Source of the DNA: Bifidobacterium saimiriisciurei
GTDB lineage: Bacteria; Actinomycetota; Actinomycetes; Actinomycetales; Bifidobacteriaceae
Assembly: GCF_010667655.1 (NCBI RefSeq)
Contig: NZ_WHZU01000007.1
Span: forward strand, 1 to 64,000
DNA: 64,000 nt
Direction: 5' to 3'
In this document: in pieces, positions 1 through 7,326 of the stretch
Layout: each line of letters starts with the position of its first letter
Position numbering within the stretch: position 1 is the first letter of the stretch
The notes under the pieces: generated by a model
Seen by the model: the letters and a program-made list of their open reading frames with translations, nothing else
The model's database searches: none
What the model was told of the DNA's origin: nothing
Made by a program: the position numbers and the translations under genes

Positions 1-119
1 ATGCAAGGGCAGGACGTGGCCGTCACTCAGAACGGAGATAAGACAAACCTAAAACACCACAAAAGTTCCTATAGCCCGGATGTCCGTTCCGTAGGTGGAT
101 TGCAGTCGTGAGATACAAG

Positions 120-146
120 AAGACCCCTTGGAATCCAAGGGGTCTT
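120..146 (-). terminator. Intrinsic terminator of tRNA-Leu copy 1
   Basis: A 12-bp inverted repeat (120-131 with 135-146, 3-nt loop) lies 2 nt beyond the encoded CCA. On the minus strand it is followed by a T-rich tract. Confidence 0.8.
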
Positions 147-148
147 GC

Positions 149-239
149 TGGTGTCCGGAGCGGGACTTGAACCCGCACGGTTGTATAAAATAACCACTAG
201 CACCTCAAGCTAGCGCGTCTACCATTCCGCCACCCGGAC
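149..239 (-). tRNA. tRNA-Leu(GAG), copy 1
   Basis: On the minus strand the sequence folds as a class II tRNA. The 7-bp acceptor stem is GTCCGGG with TCCGGAC (one G-U pair), the discriminator is A and CCA is encoded. The anticodon loop CTTGAGG gives anticodon GAG, which reads CUC and CUU. A long variable arm and a GGTTCAAGTCC T-loop are present. The 91-nt length including CCA fits tRNA-Leu. It is identical to the copy at 486-576. Confidence 0.95.
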
Positions 240-266
240 AGGTGCCGTGTTTGGCAACGAGATGGA

Positions 267-297
267 ACTATAGCATCACATCGGGGTGGTATGTCAA
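267..297 (-). promoter_or_regulatory. Promoter of tRNA-Leu copy 1
   Basis: On the minus strand there is a consensus -35 TTGACA (292-297) and a -10 TATAGT (267-272) with an upstream TGC, giving an extended -10. The spacer is 19 nt, longer than the usual 17, which the extended -10 may offset. The predicted start is about 20 nt upstream of the tRNA. Confidence 0.7.
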
Positions 298-456
298 ATC
301 CGGAGGTTATCCGGCGTGTCGCACTGCTTTTCCGGTGTCCCGCGGCAGCCGCGAATCATCGGATGGGGAGCGTCTGGCGAGGGGCGGCTTCTCGCGGGTG
401 CATGGGGAGGCCCGCAGCCATTTGCCTTGAAGATGAAGATTGTCGTGAGATACAAG

Positions 457-483
457 AAGACCCCTTGGAATCCAAGGGGTCTT
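457..483 (-). terminator. Intrinsic terminator of tRNA-Leu copy 2
   Basis: Same 12-bp stem and 3-nt loop as copy 1. It lies between the two tRNA genes, so each copy should be its own transcript. Confidence 0.8.
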
Positions 484-485
484 GC

Positions 486-576
486 TGGTGTCCGGAGCGG
501 GACTTGAACCCGCACGGTTGTATAAAATAACCACTAGCACCTCAAGCTAGCGCGTCTACCATTCCGCCACCCGGAC
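486..576 (-). tRNA. tRNA-Leu(GAG), copy 2
   Basis: Identical in sequence to the gene at 149-239: anticodon GAG, encoded CCA, class II variable arm. Its own promoter lies at 604-634 and its own terminator at 457-483. Confidence 0.95.
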
Positions 577-603
577 AGGTGCCGTGTTTGGCAACGAGAT
601 GGA

Positions 604-634
604 ACTATAGCATCACATCGGGGTGGTATGTCAA
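604..634 (-). promoter_or_regulatory. Promoter of tRNA-Leu copy 2
   Basis: Same elements as copy 1: TTGACA at 629-634 and TATAGT at 604-609 with an extended TGC, 19-nt spacer. It is divergent from rsmE. Confidence 0.7.
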
Positions 635-672
635 ATCCGGAGGTTATCCGGCGTGTCGTGTACGTTTGAGCC

Positions 673-1479
673 ATGACTTTCCCGCTATTTCTGATTGACC
701 CCAGCAAGGACGAGACCCCGGTGAACGGCGACGAACTGCACGACGGCTGGGTGCTTACCGTGCCGGAGAACGTGGCGCGGCATGCGTTCCGGTCCATGCG
801 ACTGGATGTCGGCGACAGGTTGTGGCTTTCCGATGGCAGGGGCCTGCGCATCCTGGCCACCGTGCACGATCCGGCGAACCGGCAGGTGAAGGTGGAGGAG
901 GTGGGCCGGGAACCGGCCTCCGTGACCCGTCTGCAGCTCGTGCAGGCGCTGGCCAAATCCGGCCGTGACGAGCAGGCGATAGAAACCGCCACGGAGATCG
1001 GCGTGGATTCCGTGGTGCCGTGGCAGGCCAACCGATCCATCGTGCAATGGAAGGGGGCGAAGGAGGCGAAGGCCGCGAACAAGTGGCGTCAGCTGCTTGA
1101 CGCGGCCACCGAGCAGTCCCGTCGTGCGTGGGCGCCGCTGCTGCAGCCCAAGGCGACCAGCAAGAACATCGTGGAGATGTGCCTGCGGGCCGGCGTTCAC
1201 GGCGACATGGTCATAGTCCTGCACCAGGATGCCACCGACACGTGGGATTCCATCGAACGCAAGGTCTCGTCCATCGCGGACCGTTGTCTGGAGGATGGCA
1301 GGGAGCGTACCATCAGCGTGGTGGTGGGGCCCGAGGGCGGCATCAGCGAGGAGGAGGTCGCCTCGTTCGTGAAGGCCGGAGCGTCGGCCGTGGTTCTGGG
1401 GAGCAACATCATGCGTGCCTCCAGCGCCGGTCCCGTGGCGCTGGCGCTGCTCGCCCGCGTGCTGGGACGGTTCGAGTGA
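673..1479 (+). CDS. rsmE: 16S rRNA (uracil1498-N3)-methyltransferase RsmE
   Basis: The 268-residue protein matches the RsmE family, SPOUT-fold enzymes that use S-adenosylmethionine to methylate U1498 in the decoding region of 16S rRNA. The N-terminal third is the small PUA-like RNA-binding domain (HAFRSMRLDVGDRLWLSDG). The C-terminal trefoil-knot part shows GPEGGISEEE near residue 219 and LGSNIMRASSAGP near 242, the conserved SAM-binding knot segments. The length is close to the family norm. It heads a block of ribosome-maturation genes (HIT, phoH, ybeY, corC, era) that is conserved in actinobacteria. The ATG at 673 is the only start that keeps the PUA domain. No strong ribosome binding site is visible, and the tRNA repeat ends 14 nt upstream. 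Confidence 0.93.
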   Translation: MTFPLFLIDPSKDETPVNGDELHDGWVLTVPENVARHAFRSMRLDVGDRLWLSDGRGLRILATVHDPANRQVKVEEVGREPASVTRLQLVQALAKSGRDEQAIETATEIGVDSVVPWQANRSIVQWKGAKEAKAANKWRQLLDAATEQSRRAWAPLLQPKATSKNIVEMCLRAGVHGDMVIVLHQDATDTWDSIERKVSSIADRCLEDGRERTISVVVGPEGGISEEEVASFVKAGASAVVLGSNIMRASSAGPVALALLARVLGRFE

Positions 1480-1633
1480 CCTCCACGAGACAGTGGGCGG
1501 GGAAGGGCCCGAGATGAACATTCGATGAATGCGATTTCGCTGAGCGCGGCGATGACGGGTTTTATCCCAAGCGCGCAATAGCATTGACGATGTGGCGGCG
1601 CCGGCAGGGCGCCAGACAAAGGAGAGTGTGAAT

Positions 1634-1969
1634 ATGAGCCAGGACAACTGCCTGTTCTGCGGCATCATCGCCGGTGACATCCCCAGCGAGAAGGTGTATG
1701 AGGACGATGCCGTCTACGCCTTCAAGGACATCAATCCGAAGGCCAAGGTGCATGTGCTCATCGTGCCGAAGCGCCATTACGCCAACGTCGCGGCCCTTGC
1801 CAAGGAGGATGCCTCCCTGCTGGCCCACATCGTGGAGGTGGCGCAGTCCGTCGCCGACGACGCCTTCCATGGCGAATACCGTCTGGTATTCAACACGGGC
1901 AAGGACGCCGGCCAGACGGTGTTCCACGTGCATGCCCACGTGCTGACCGGCGAGGTGCTTGACGAGTAG
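1634..1969 (+). CDS. HIT family nucleotide-binding hydrolase (Hint-like)
   Basis: This is a 111-residue histidine-triad protein. The signature HVHAH lies near residues 98-102 and supplies the catalytic histidine. The N-terminal [20 protein letters not shown] is typical of the Hint branch, which hydrolyses adenosine phosphoramidates and acyl-adenylates in the cytoplasm. The exact substrate cannot be read from sequence. The ATG at 1634 is chosen because AAAGGAGAG lies about 9 nt upstream; longer in-frame starts lack this. The next gene, phoH, follows closely, so the two are probably co-transcribed. Confidence 0.9.
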   Translation: MSQDNCLFCGIIAGDIPSEKVYEDDAVYAFKDINPKAKVHVLIVPKRHYANVAALAKEDASLLAHIVEVAQSVADDAFHGEYRLVFNTGKDAGQTVFHVHAHVLTGEVLDE

Positions 1970-2031
1970 CGGGACGAATGCCGGCAATCCAACGACCGAA
2001 CGGAAAGAACGGAAAGAGACGACAACCTAAC

Positions 2032-3144
2032 GTGGCGACAACAACACGCACCATCACCATACCTTCGGAACTTGATCCGGTCGCGGTGCTCGGGCCGGCG
2101 GACCAGGTGATCCGCGAGGTCGAGAAGGCGTTTCCCGAACTGACCATCATCGTGCGCGGCAATCGTGTGGCGATCATGTCCCGGTCCAGGCAGACCGAGG
2201 CCCAGGCCAATCAGGCCCAGGAGATCATAGACACGATCATCCAGACCGCGTATACGGCCCCCATGGATGCGGATACCGTGCGCAGGCTTCTGAGCACATC
2301 CCACTCGCGGGGCGGCATCGAGGCTCGCGTCCGTGAGCACATCGGCTCCCGTCGGGCCGTGTCCCGTCCCGCGTCACATCCCACTGCGGCGGCTCCCGTC
2401 GACCGCAAGCGCGTGCAGGTCCCCGGCGTGATCACATTCGCCCTGGGCGTGCCGGTGAGGCCGAAGACGGCCGGACAGATCAGGTACGTCAACGCCATCG
2501 AGAAGCACACCATCACGTTCGCCATCGGTCCTGCGGGAACCGGCAAGACGTATCTTGCCGTCGCCAAGGCCGTGCGGGCGTTCGAGGACGGGCAGGTGCG
2601 CAAGATCATCCTCACGCGGCCCGCCGTCGAGGCGGGGGAGAACCTCGGCTTTCTTCCCGGTACGCTCAGCGAGAAGGTCGACCCCTACCTGCGTCCGCTG
2701 TATGACGCGCTTTCCGACATGTTCGGCGCCGACCAGCTGCATAGGTATCTGGCGGACGGGACCATCGAGGTCGCGCCGCTGGCCTACATGCGCGGCCGTA
2801 CGCTGAACGACGCCTACGTGATTCTCGACGAGGCGCAGAACACCACGGAACAGCAGATGAAGATGTTCCTCACGCGACTGGGTTTCAACACGCGCATGAT
2901 CATCACCGGAGACATCACGCAGGTCGATCTGACGGTGCCGCGTTCAGGCCTCGCCACCATCGAACGTGTGCTCGGCGGAATCGACGACATCGCATTCGTG
3001 CACCTCGACCCGACGGACGTGGTCCGTCATGAGCTTGTCGGACGCATCGTCGAGGCATACGGCCGTTTCGATGACGCGCGTAGAGAGCGCCGGGAACGGC
3101 ACGACGGTCATCGTCGTCAGGAGAAGCAGGAGGAGAACGCATGA
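2032..3144 (+). CDS. phoH: PhoH family ATPase
   Basis: A cytoplasmic P-loop NTPase of the PhoH/PhoL family, here 370 residues. Walker A GPAGTGKT is near 166-173 and Walker B VILDEAQN near 264, followed by a helicase-superfamily-like segment ([10 protein letters not shown]). PhoH proteins are linked to RNA metabolism and, with YbeY, to ribosome quality control. Overlap of its stop with the ybeY start (ATGA) indicates translational coupling. The GTG at 2032 is preferred because the family-like sequence starts there. An in-frame ATG at 1978 would add 18 polar residues. Neither has a strong ribosome binding site, so the start is uncertain while the gene is not. Confidence 0.9.
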   Translation: MATTTRTITIPSELDPVAVLGPADQVIREVEKAFPELTIIVRGNRVAIMSRSRQTEAQANQAQEIIDTIIQTAYTAPMDADTVRRLLSTSHSRGGIEARVREHIGSRRAVSRPASHPTAAAPVDRKRVQVPGVITFALGVPVRPKTAGQIRYVNAIEKHTITFAIGPAGTGKTYLAVAKAVRAFEDGQVRKIILTRPAVEAGENLGFLPGTLSEKVDPYLRPLYDALSDMFGADQLHRYLADGTIEVAPLAYMRGRTLNDAYVILDEAQNTTEQQMKMFLTRLGFNTRMIITGDITQVDLTVPRSGLATIERVLGGIDDIAFVHLDPTDVVRHELVGRIVEAYGRFDDARRERRERHDGHRRQEKQEENA

Positions 3145-3689
3145 GCGTTGAAGTCACCAATGAGACGCCGTGGACCATCGACCCCAAGGTCTTCTCCGAC
3201 CTGGGGGTCTGGGTGCTTGACCAGATGAGGGTCAGCACCCAGTCCGACCTGACCATCATGTTCAATGACCCCGCGTCCATGGCGCGTCTGCACGAGCGGT
3301 GGATGAACCTCGAGGGCCCCACCGACGTCATGAGCTTCCCCATGGACGAGCTGCGTCCCGGCACCGGCAAGACGTTGCCGGAGGGGGTGCTCGGCGACAT
3401 CGTCATCTGCCCGTATGTGGCCCGCGAACAGGCAAGGGCCGCGGGGCATTCCACCATCCAGGAGATGCTGCTGCTGACCATCCACGGCACTTTGCACCTC
3501 CTCGGGTACGACCACGCCACGGCCGCGGAGGAACGCCAGATGTTCGGACTGCAGCGCCAGCTGCTGCTGACCTTTCTGGCCCTGCGTCCCGGCGTGCTCG
3601 ACGATGTCCGGCTGCCCGACGGCGCGCCGGACCTCCTGGCGCAGTATGACGCCGAGCATCGTTCGGACGATTCCAAGACAGGCCGGTAA
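3141..3689 (+). CDS. ybeY: Endoribonuclease / rRNA maturation factor YbeY
   Basis: A 182-residue zinc-dependent endoribonuclease of the UPF0054/YbeY family, which processes the 3' end of 16S rRNA and takes part in 70S quality control. The metal site [11 protein letters not shown] (about residues 115-125) has the three histidines of the H-x3-H-x5-H motif. The upstream conserved [11 protein letters not shown] is also present. The C-terminus is longer than in minimal YbeY, which is common in actinobacteria. Its ATG overlaps the phoH stop by 4 nt and has AGGAGGAG ahead of it inside phoH. Confidence 0.93.
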   Translation: MSVEVTNETPWTIDPKVFSDLGVWVLDQMRVSTQSDLTIMFNDPASMARLHERWMNLEGPTDVMSFPMDELRPGTGKTLPEGVLGDIVICPYVAREQARAAGHSTIQEMLLLTIHGTLHLLGYDHATAAEERQMFGLQRQLLLTFLALRPGVLDDVRLPDGAPDLLAQYDAEHRSDDSKTGR

Positions 3690-3722
3690 GCGGCACAATC
3701 CACGAAAGAGCGTGAATCAGCT

Positions 3723-5084
3723 ATGATGACGGACCCCGTGATACCGATGGTCGCCGCATTGGCGGTGGCGTCGCTGCTGCTGGTGTGGTTCTCTCTGCTC
3801 ATGGCCTCCACCGAGGGGGCCGTGTCGAGGGTCACCAGGTCCAGCCTGAACAACCTCATCCTCGAGGTGCAGACGGGAACCGACAGCCAGTTCAACAAGA
3901 TGAAGCAGCTGGGCCGTATCCACAGGGTCCAGCGGCTCGTCTCCGACCGGTTCGCCACGTCGGGGTCCTGCGCGTTCTTCCGCATCGTGTGCAACATCCT
4001 CGACGGCGTGCTGGTGGCGTGCATCGCCGACGCCCTCGGGGCCCCGATCTGGCTCACGCTCATCTGCGGCCTGGTGTTCGCGCTCATCGTGGGCGTGGTG
4101 TCCATACTCGTCCGTCCGCGCAGTACCGGGGCGTCACGGCCCATACAGATCATGCTGCGCCATTCCGGTGTCGTCTCCTTCGTCGTATGGCTTACGCCGT
4201 TCGCGCGGGTCAACGGCATCAACTCGGGAAAGACCGAGCTCTCCGACGACGAGGAACTGGAGAAGATTCACCTCGAACAGGGTCGTGCCATGATCGACAG
4301 GCTGGTGGAGACCAACGATTTCGATCCCGAGATCTCCGAAATGATGCGCAACGTGCTCACCCTGTCGGAGACCCTCACCCGCGAAATCATGGTTCCGCGG
4401 ACCGACATGATCTGCATAGGCAAGGACGAGACGCTCGGCAACGTGCTGAAGATGTTCTCCCGCTCCGGGTTCTCCCGCGTGCCCATCATCGGCGACTCCG
4501 TGGATGACCTCATCGGCATGGCATACCTGAAGGACGCCGTGCGGGCGGTGGCCTTCAACCCGGCCGCAAGCGACCGCGCGGTCGTCTCGATCAGCCGCGA
4601 CCCCCTGCTGGTTCCCGAATCCAAGCCGGTGGACGACCTGTTCCATCAGATGCAGCGCCAGCGCCAGCATGTGGCCGTCGTGGTCGATGAGTACGGCGGC
4701 ATCGCCGGCCTCGTCACCATCGAGGACGCCATCGAGCAGATCGTCGGCGAACTGGAGGACGAGCACGACCGCACGCAGAAGGCCGAGCCCGAGGAGGTCG
4801 AGCCGGGGCGATGGCGGTTCCCCGCCCGCGCATCCATCGCGGACATCGAGGAGATCTTCGAAATCGACCTTGACGAGGACGACGTCGACACGGTGTACGG
4901 CCTGCTGACGAAGACCCTGGGCAAAGTGCCGCTCGTGGGCTCGCATGCCGACACCCACGGACTGCGTCTGACGGCGGTCGATTCCGCCGGCCGTCGCAAG
5001 AAGGTCTCGACCATCCTGGTGGAGAAGGCGTCGCCGGCCGGCATCGACGCCCCGGACGACAAGGATGACGCCGACTCCGAATGA
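3723..5084 (+). CDS. CNNM/CorC (hemolysin-like) transporter with CBS pair
   Basis: A 453-residue integral membrane protein. Residues ~1-150 form the DUF21/CNNM membrane domain with about four hydrophobic segments. Residues ~210-340 carry a tandem CBS domain pair (REIMVPRTDMICI..., VVVDEYGGIAGLVTIEDA). The C-terminal CorC_HlyC domain follows (RASIADIEEIFEIDL). The family is implicated in Mg2+ or Co2+ efflux and resistance, and the old name hemolysin is not evidence of lysis. The position between ybeY and era is the conserved actinobacterial order, with 33 nt from ybeY. Ion specificity is not visible. Confidence 0.88.
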   Translation: MMTDPVIPMVAALAVASLLLVWFSLLMASTEGAVSRVTRSSLNNLILEVQTGTDSQFNKMKQLGRIHRVQRLVSDRFATSGSCAFFRIVCNILDGVLVACIADALGAPIWLTLICGLVFALIVGVVSILVRPRSTGASRPIQIMLRHSGVVSFVVWLTPFARVNGINSGKTELSDDEELEKIHLEQGRAMIDRLVETNDFDPEISEMMRNVLTLSETLTREIMVPRTDMICIGKDETLGNVLKMFSRSGFSRVPIIGDSVDDLIGMAYLKDAVRAVAFNPAASDRAVVSISRDPLLVPESKPVDDLFHQMQRQRQHVAVVVDEYGGIAGLVTIEDAIEQIVGELEDEHDRTQKAEPEEVEPGRWRFPARASIADIEEIFEIDLDEDDVDTVYGLLTKTLGKVPLVGSHADTHGLRLTAVDSAGRRKKVSTILVEKASPAGIDAPDDKDDADSE

Positions 5085-5171
5085 TGTGATTGAAACGAGG
5101 ATGTCGCTGGCTGATGGTGGCGGCATGGTGCGAACGCCCATGTCGCCACCGTGTTTGCATAGTCCTCACGG

Positions 5172-5177
5172 TACAGT
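5172..5177 (+). promoter_or_regulatory. -10-like hexamer before era (possible leaderless start)
   Basis: TACAGT sits 8 nt before the era ATG at 5186 and no Shine-Dalgarno sequence lies between them. A start at the ATG would give a leaderless mRNA. No good -35 is seen at the right distance, so this is suggestive only. Confidence 0.4.
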
Positions 5178-5185
5178 GGTGTTCC

Positions 5186-6142
5186 ATGCAGGAAGCTTAC
5201 AAATCAGGATTCATCGCGGTCGTCGGACGACCCAACGTCGGCAAATCGACACTGATCAATGCGTTGATCGGTTCCCATGTCGCCATCACATCTTCCCGTC
5301 CGGAAACCACACGCAAGGCCATCCGCGGCGTATTGACGACGGACCATGCCCAGATCGTGCTGGTCGATACCCCGGGAATCCATCGTCCCCGCACGCTGCT
5401 CGGCCAGCGACTGAACGACATCGTCGACGAGTCGCTCTCCGAAGTGGACGCCATCGCGTTCCTCCTGCCGGCGGATCAGGAGATCGGACCGGGAGACAGG
5501 CGCATTCTCAGCCGTCTGCGCAGCCAGTTCGCCAGGAAGAACGACGACGGCGCATTCGAATGGAAGGTGCCGCTGATCGCCGTGGTCACCAAGATCGACG
5601 AGCTCAATCGCTCGCAGCTGGTCGACAAGCTCATCGAAATCAACGAATTCGCGAACTTCACCGACATCGTGCCGGTCTCCGCGCTGGAGCACGACAATCT
5701 CGACGAGGTGCGTCAGCTGTTCATCGACGCGATGCCCGAAGGCCCGCAGATGTATCCGGACGATCAGATCACCGAGGAGCCGCCGGAGGAGGCCATCGCC
5801 GAACTGGTGCGCGGTGCGTTCCTCGAGGAGCTTGACGACGAGCTGCCCCATTCCCTCGCCGTCGTCGTCGATGACATCATCTATCCGGACGAGGATGAAT
5901 CCGGGGACGAAGCCGATGGCCCGAAGCCCAAGGTGCAGGTGCTGGTGTCGGTCTACGTGGAGCGTGATTCGCAGAAGCCCATCATCATCGGCCGCAAGGC
6001 CGAGCATCTGGTGCGAGTGAGGAAGAAGCTGCGCACGCCGATCAACCGCATCGTGGGCGGCAAGGCCAAGCTTGACATGCACGTGAAGGTCGCCAAGGAA
6101 TGGCAGTCCGATCCCAAGAAGCTGGAGAGACTCGGATTCTGA
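5186..6142 (+). CDS. era: GTPase Era
   Basis: A 318-residue Era GTPase, which binds the 3' end of 16S rRNA during 30S assembly. G1 GRPNVGKST lies at 14-22, G3 DTPGIH near 61 and G4 TKID near 135. The C-terminal KH domain includes VGGKAKLDMHVKVAKEW. A stretch rich in acidic residues (PDEDESGDEAD) before the KH domain is an insertion relative to E. coli Era. The ATG at 5186 gives the canonical N-terminus. A longer frame upstream is rejected because it is cysteine-rich and unlike the family. There is no ribosome binding site before the ATG. The gap to the CorC-like gene is 101 nt. Confidence 0.95.
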   Translation: MQEAYKSGFIAVVGRPNVGKSTLINALIGSHVAITSSRPETTRKAIRGVLTTDHAQIVLVDTPGIHRPRTLLGQRLNDIVDESLSEVDAIAFLLPADQEIGPGDRRILSRLRSQFARKNDDGAFEWKVPLIAVVTKIDELNRSQLVDKLIEINEFANFTDIVPVSALEHDNLDEVRQLFIDAMPEGPQMYPDDQITEEPPEEAIAELVRGAFLEELDDELPHSLAVVVDDIIYPDEDESGDEADGPKPKVQVLVSVYVERDSQKPIIIGRKAEHLVRVRKKLRTPINRIVGGKAKLDMHVKVAKEWQSDPKKLERLGF

Positions 6143-6188
6143 GACGCACGGGGCCGACATCGAAAGATTCGAGAGAAAGGAGCCGATT

Positions 6189-7220
6189 GTGAGCAAACGC
6201 AACGGGATGCACGAGGGAACGGTGAACGTCGCCATACTTGGTTGCGGCAGGATCGCCCGTCACATGGCTCAGACGCTGAGGTCCATGTCGCTGGATGAAC
6301 GCTATCGCGATCTGATCCGTCCATATGCCGTGGCCACCCGCGCCGACGAGCGCCGTGCCGTGGAATTCGCCGATGAATACGGATTCGACAAGGCGTACGG
6401 CACCTATGAGACGATGCTCGCAGACCCCGAGATCGACCTGGTGTACATCGCCACGCCGCACGCGCTGCATGCCCAGCACGCCATCGCATGCATGCTCGCC
6501 GGAAAGAACGTGCTGGTGGAGAAGTCGTTCACTGCGAACGCCGGTCAGGCGCGAAAGGTGCTGGACATCGCCCGGCAGACGAAACTGCTGTGCACGGAGG
6601 CGATCTGGACACGGTACATGCCGAGCCGGGACATCATCCTCGATGCCATCCGCTCCGGCGTCATCGGCGAGCCCCGTCAGGTATACGCCAATCTGTCGTA
6701 TCCTGTTTCCGGCAAGGCGCGCATGACCGACCCGGCCATGGCGGGCGGCGCCCTGCTCGACGTCGGTGTCTACCCTATCAACTTCGTCGCCATGGCGTTC
6801 CCCGAAGCGGGCGTCTCCCGCGTCACCAGCAGCTGTGTGTTCACCGACAGGGGAGTGGACGAGCAGTTCTGCGCCACCTTCTGGCTGGACAACGGCGTGA
6901 TGGCCGTCGTCGACGCCTCCATGACGGCGGTCGGCAGCAGGCAGGGCATCGTCCAGGGGGACGACGGCTACCTCATCGTCGAGAACATCAACAATCCGGA
7001 GGAGATCAAGGTGTTCGCCCCCGATCATCGGCTCGTCGACACGCTGCCGGTCCCGGAGCAGATCACCGGATACGAGTACCAGGTGGCCATCGCCGCCAAG
7101 GCCATACTCGACGGCGATCAGGAATGCCCCGAGATGCCGCATGAGGAGACGCTGCGCATCATGGGCGTCATGGACGACCTGCGCGCCCAATGGGGCGAGG
7201 TCTACCCCTTCGAGCACTGA
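6189..7220 (+). CDS. Gfo/Idh/MocA family NAD(P)-dependent oxidoreductase
   Basis: A 343-residue two-domain dehydrogenase. The N-terminal Rossmann motif VAILGCGRIARHM binds NAD(P), and the family motif TPHALHAQHAIACMLAGKNVLVEKS contains the EKP-like EKS lysine. The C-terminal half (GGALLDVGVYPINF) is the alpha/beta substrate domain with the conserved D-x3-Y-P. The family covers sugar, trans-dihydrodiol and inositol dehydrogenases; the substrate is not predictable. Start GTG 6189 has AAAGGAG about 7 nt upstream. It is downstream of era and ends before a strong bidirectional terminator. Confidence 0.88.
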   Translation: MSKRNGMHEGTVNVAILGCGRIARHMAQTLRSMSLDERYRDLIRPYAVATRADERRAVEFADEYGFDKAYGTYETMLADPEIDLVYIATPHALHAQHAIACMLAGKNVLVEKSFTANAGQARKVLDIARQTKLLCTEAIWTRYMPSRDIILDAIRSGVIGEPRQVYANLSYPVSGKARMTDPAMAGGALLDVGVYPINFVAMAFPEAGVSRVTSSCVFTDRGVDEQFCATFWLDNGVMAVVDASMTAVGSRQGIVQGDDGYLIVENINNPEEIKVFAPDHRLVDTLPVPEQITGYEYQVAIAAKAILDGDQECPEMPHEETLRIMGVMDDLRAQWGEVYPFEH

Positions 7221-7260
7221 AGCGGGCATGACCGCGGTCTCGATGCGGTCTGAACGTCAT

Positions 7261-7304
7261 GGAAAAAGGGTTCCCATCCTGAATCGGATGGGAACCCTTT
7301 TTCC
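7261..7304. terminator. Bidirectional terminator between convergent genes
   Basis: A perfect 19-bp stem (7261-7279 with 7286-7304) and 6-nt loop. The stem carries five A on one flank and five T on the other, so it works in both directions. It separates the oxidoreductase (+) from the acyl-CoA synthetase (-). Confidence 0.9.
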
Positions 7305-7326
7305 ATGATTGTCCAGCGTCGGCCGT

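Larger units (their letters stand above)
105..321. repeat. 217-bp perfect direct repeat, copy 1 (tRNA-Leu unit)
   Basis: Positions 105-321 and 442-658 are identical over 217 bases with a fixed offset of 337. The first mismatches are at 104/441 and 322/659. The unit carries a whole transcription unit on the minus strand: promoter, tRNA-Leu(GAG) with encoded CCA, and an intrinsic terminator. The 120-bp spacer between copies (322-441) and the first 104 bases show no gene. Confidence 0.95.
442..658. repeat. 217-bp perfect direct repeat, copy 2 (tRNA-Leu unit)
   Basis: This is the second copy of the 105-321 unit, with no mismatch seen. It ends 14 nt before the rsmE start codon at 673. Confidence 0.95.

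Noticed and set aside
1-104. A gene in the first 104 bases
   Set aside because: No frame with a plausible start and protein-like sequence; it looks like intergenic sequence downstream of the tRNA.
105-658. Attachment sites of an integrative element at the tRNA-Leu genes
   Set aside because: The direct repeats are 217 bp and contain the whole tRNA, but only 120 bp lie between them with no integrase or cargo. A simple duplication explains them.
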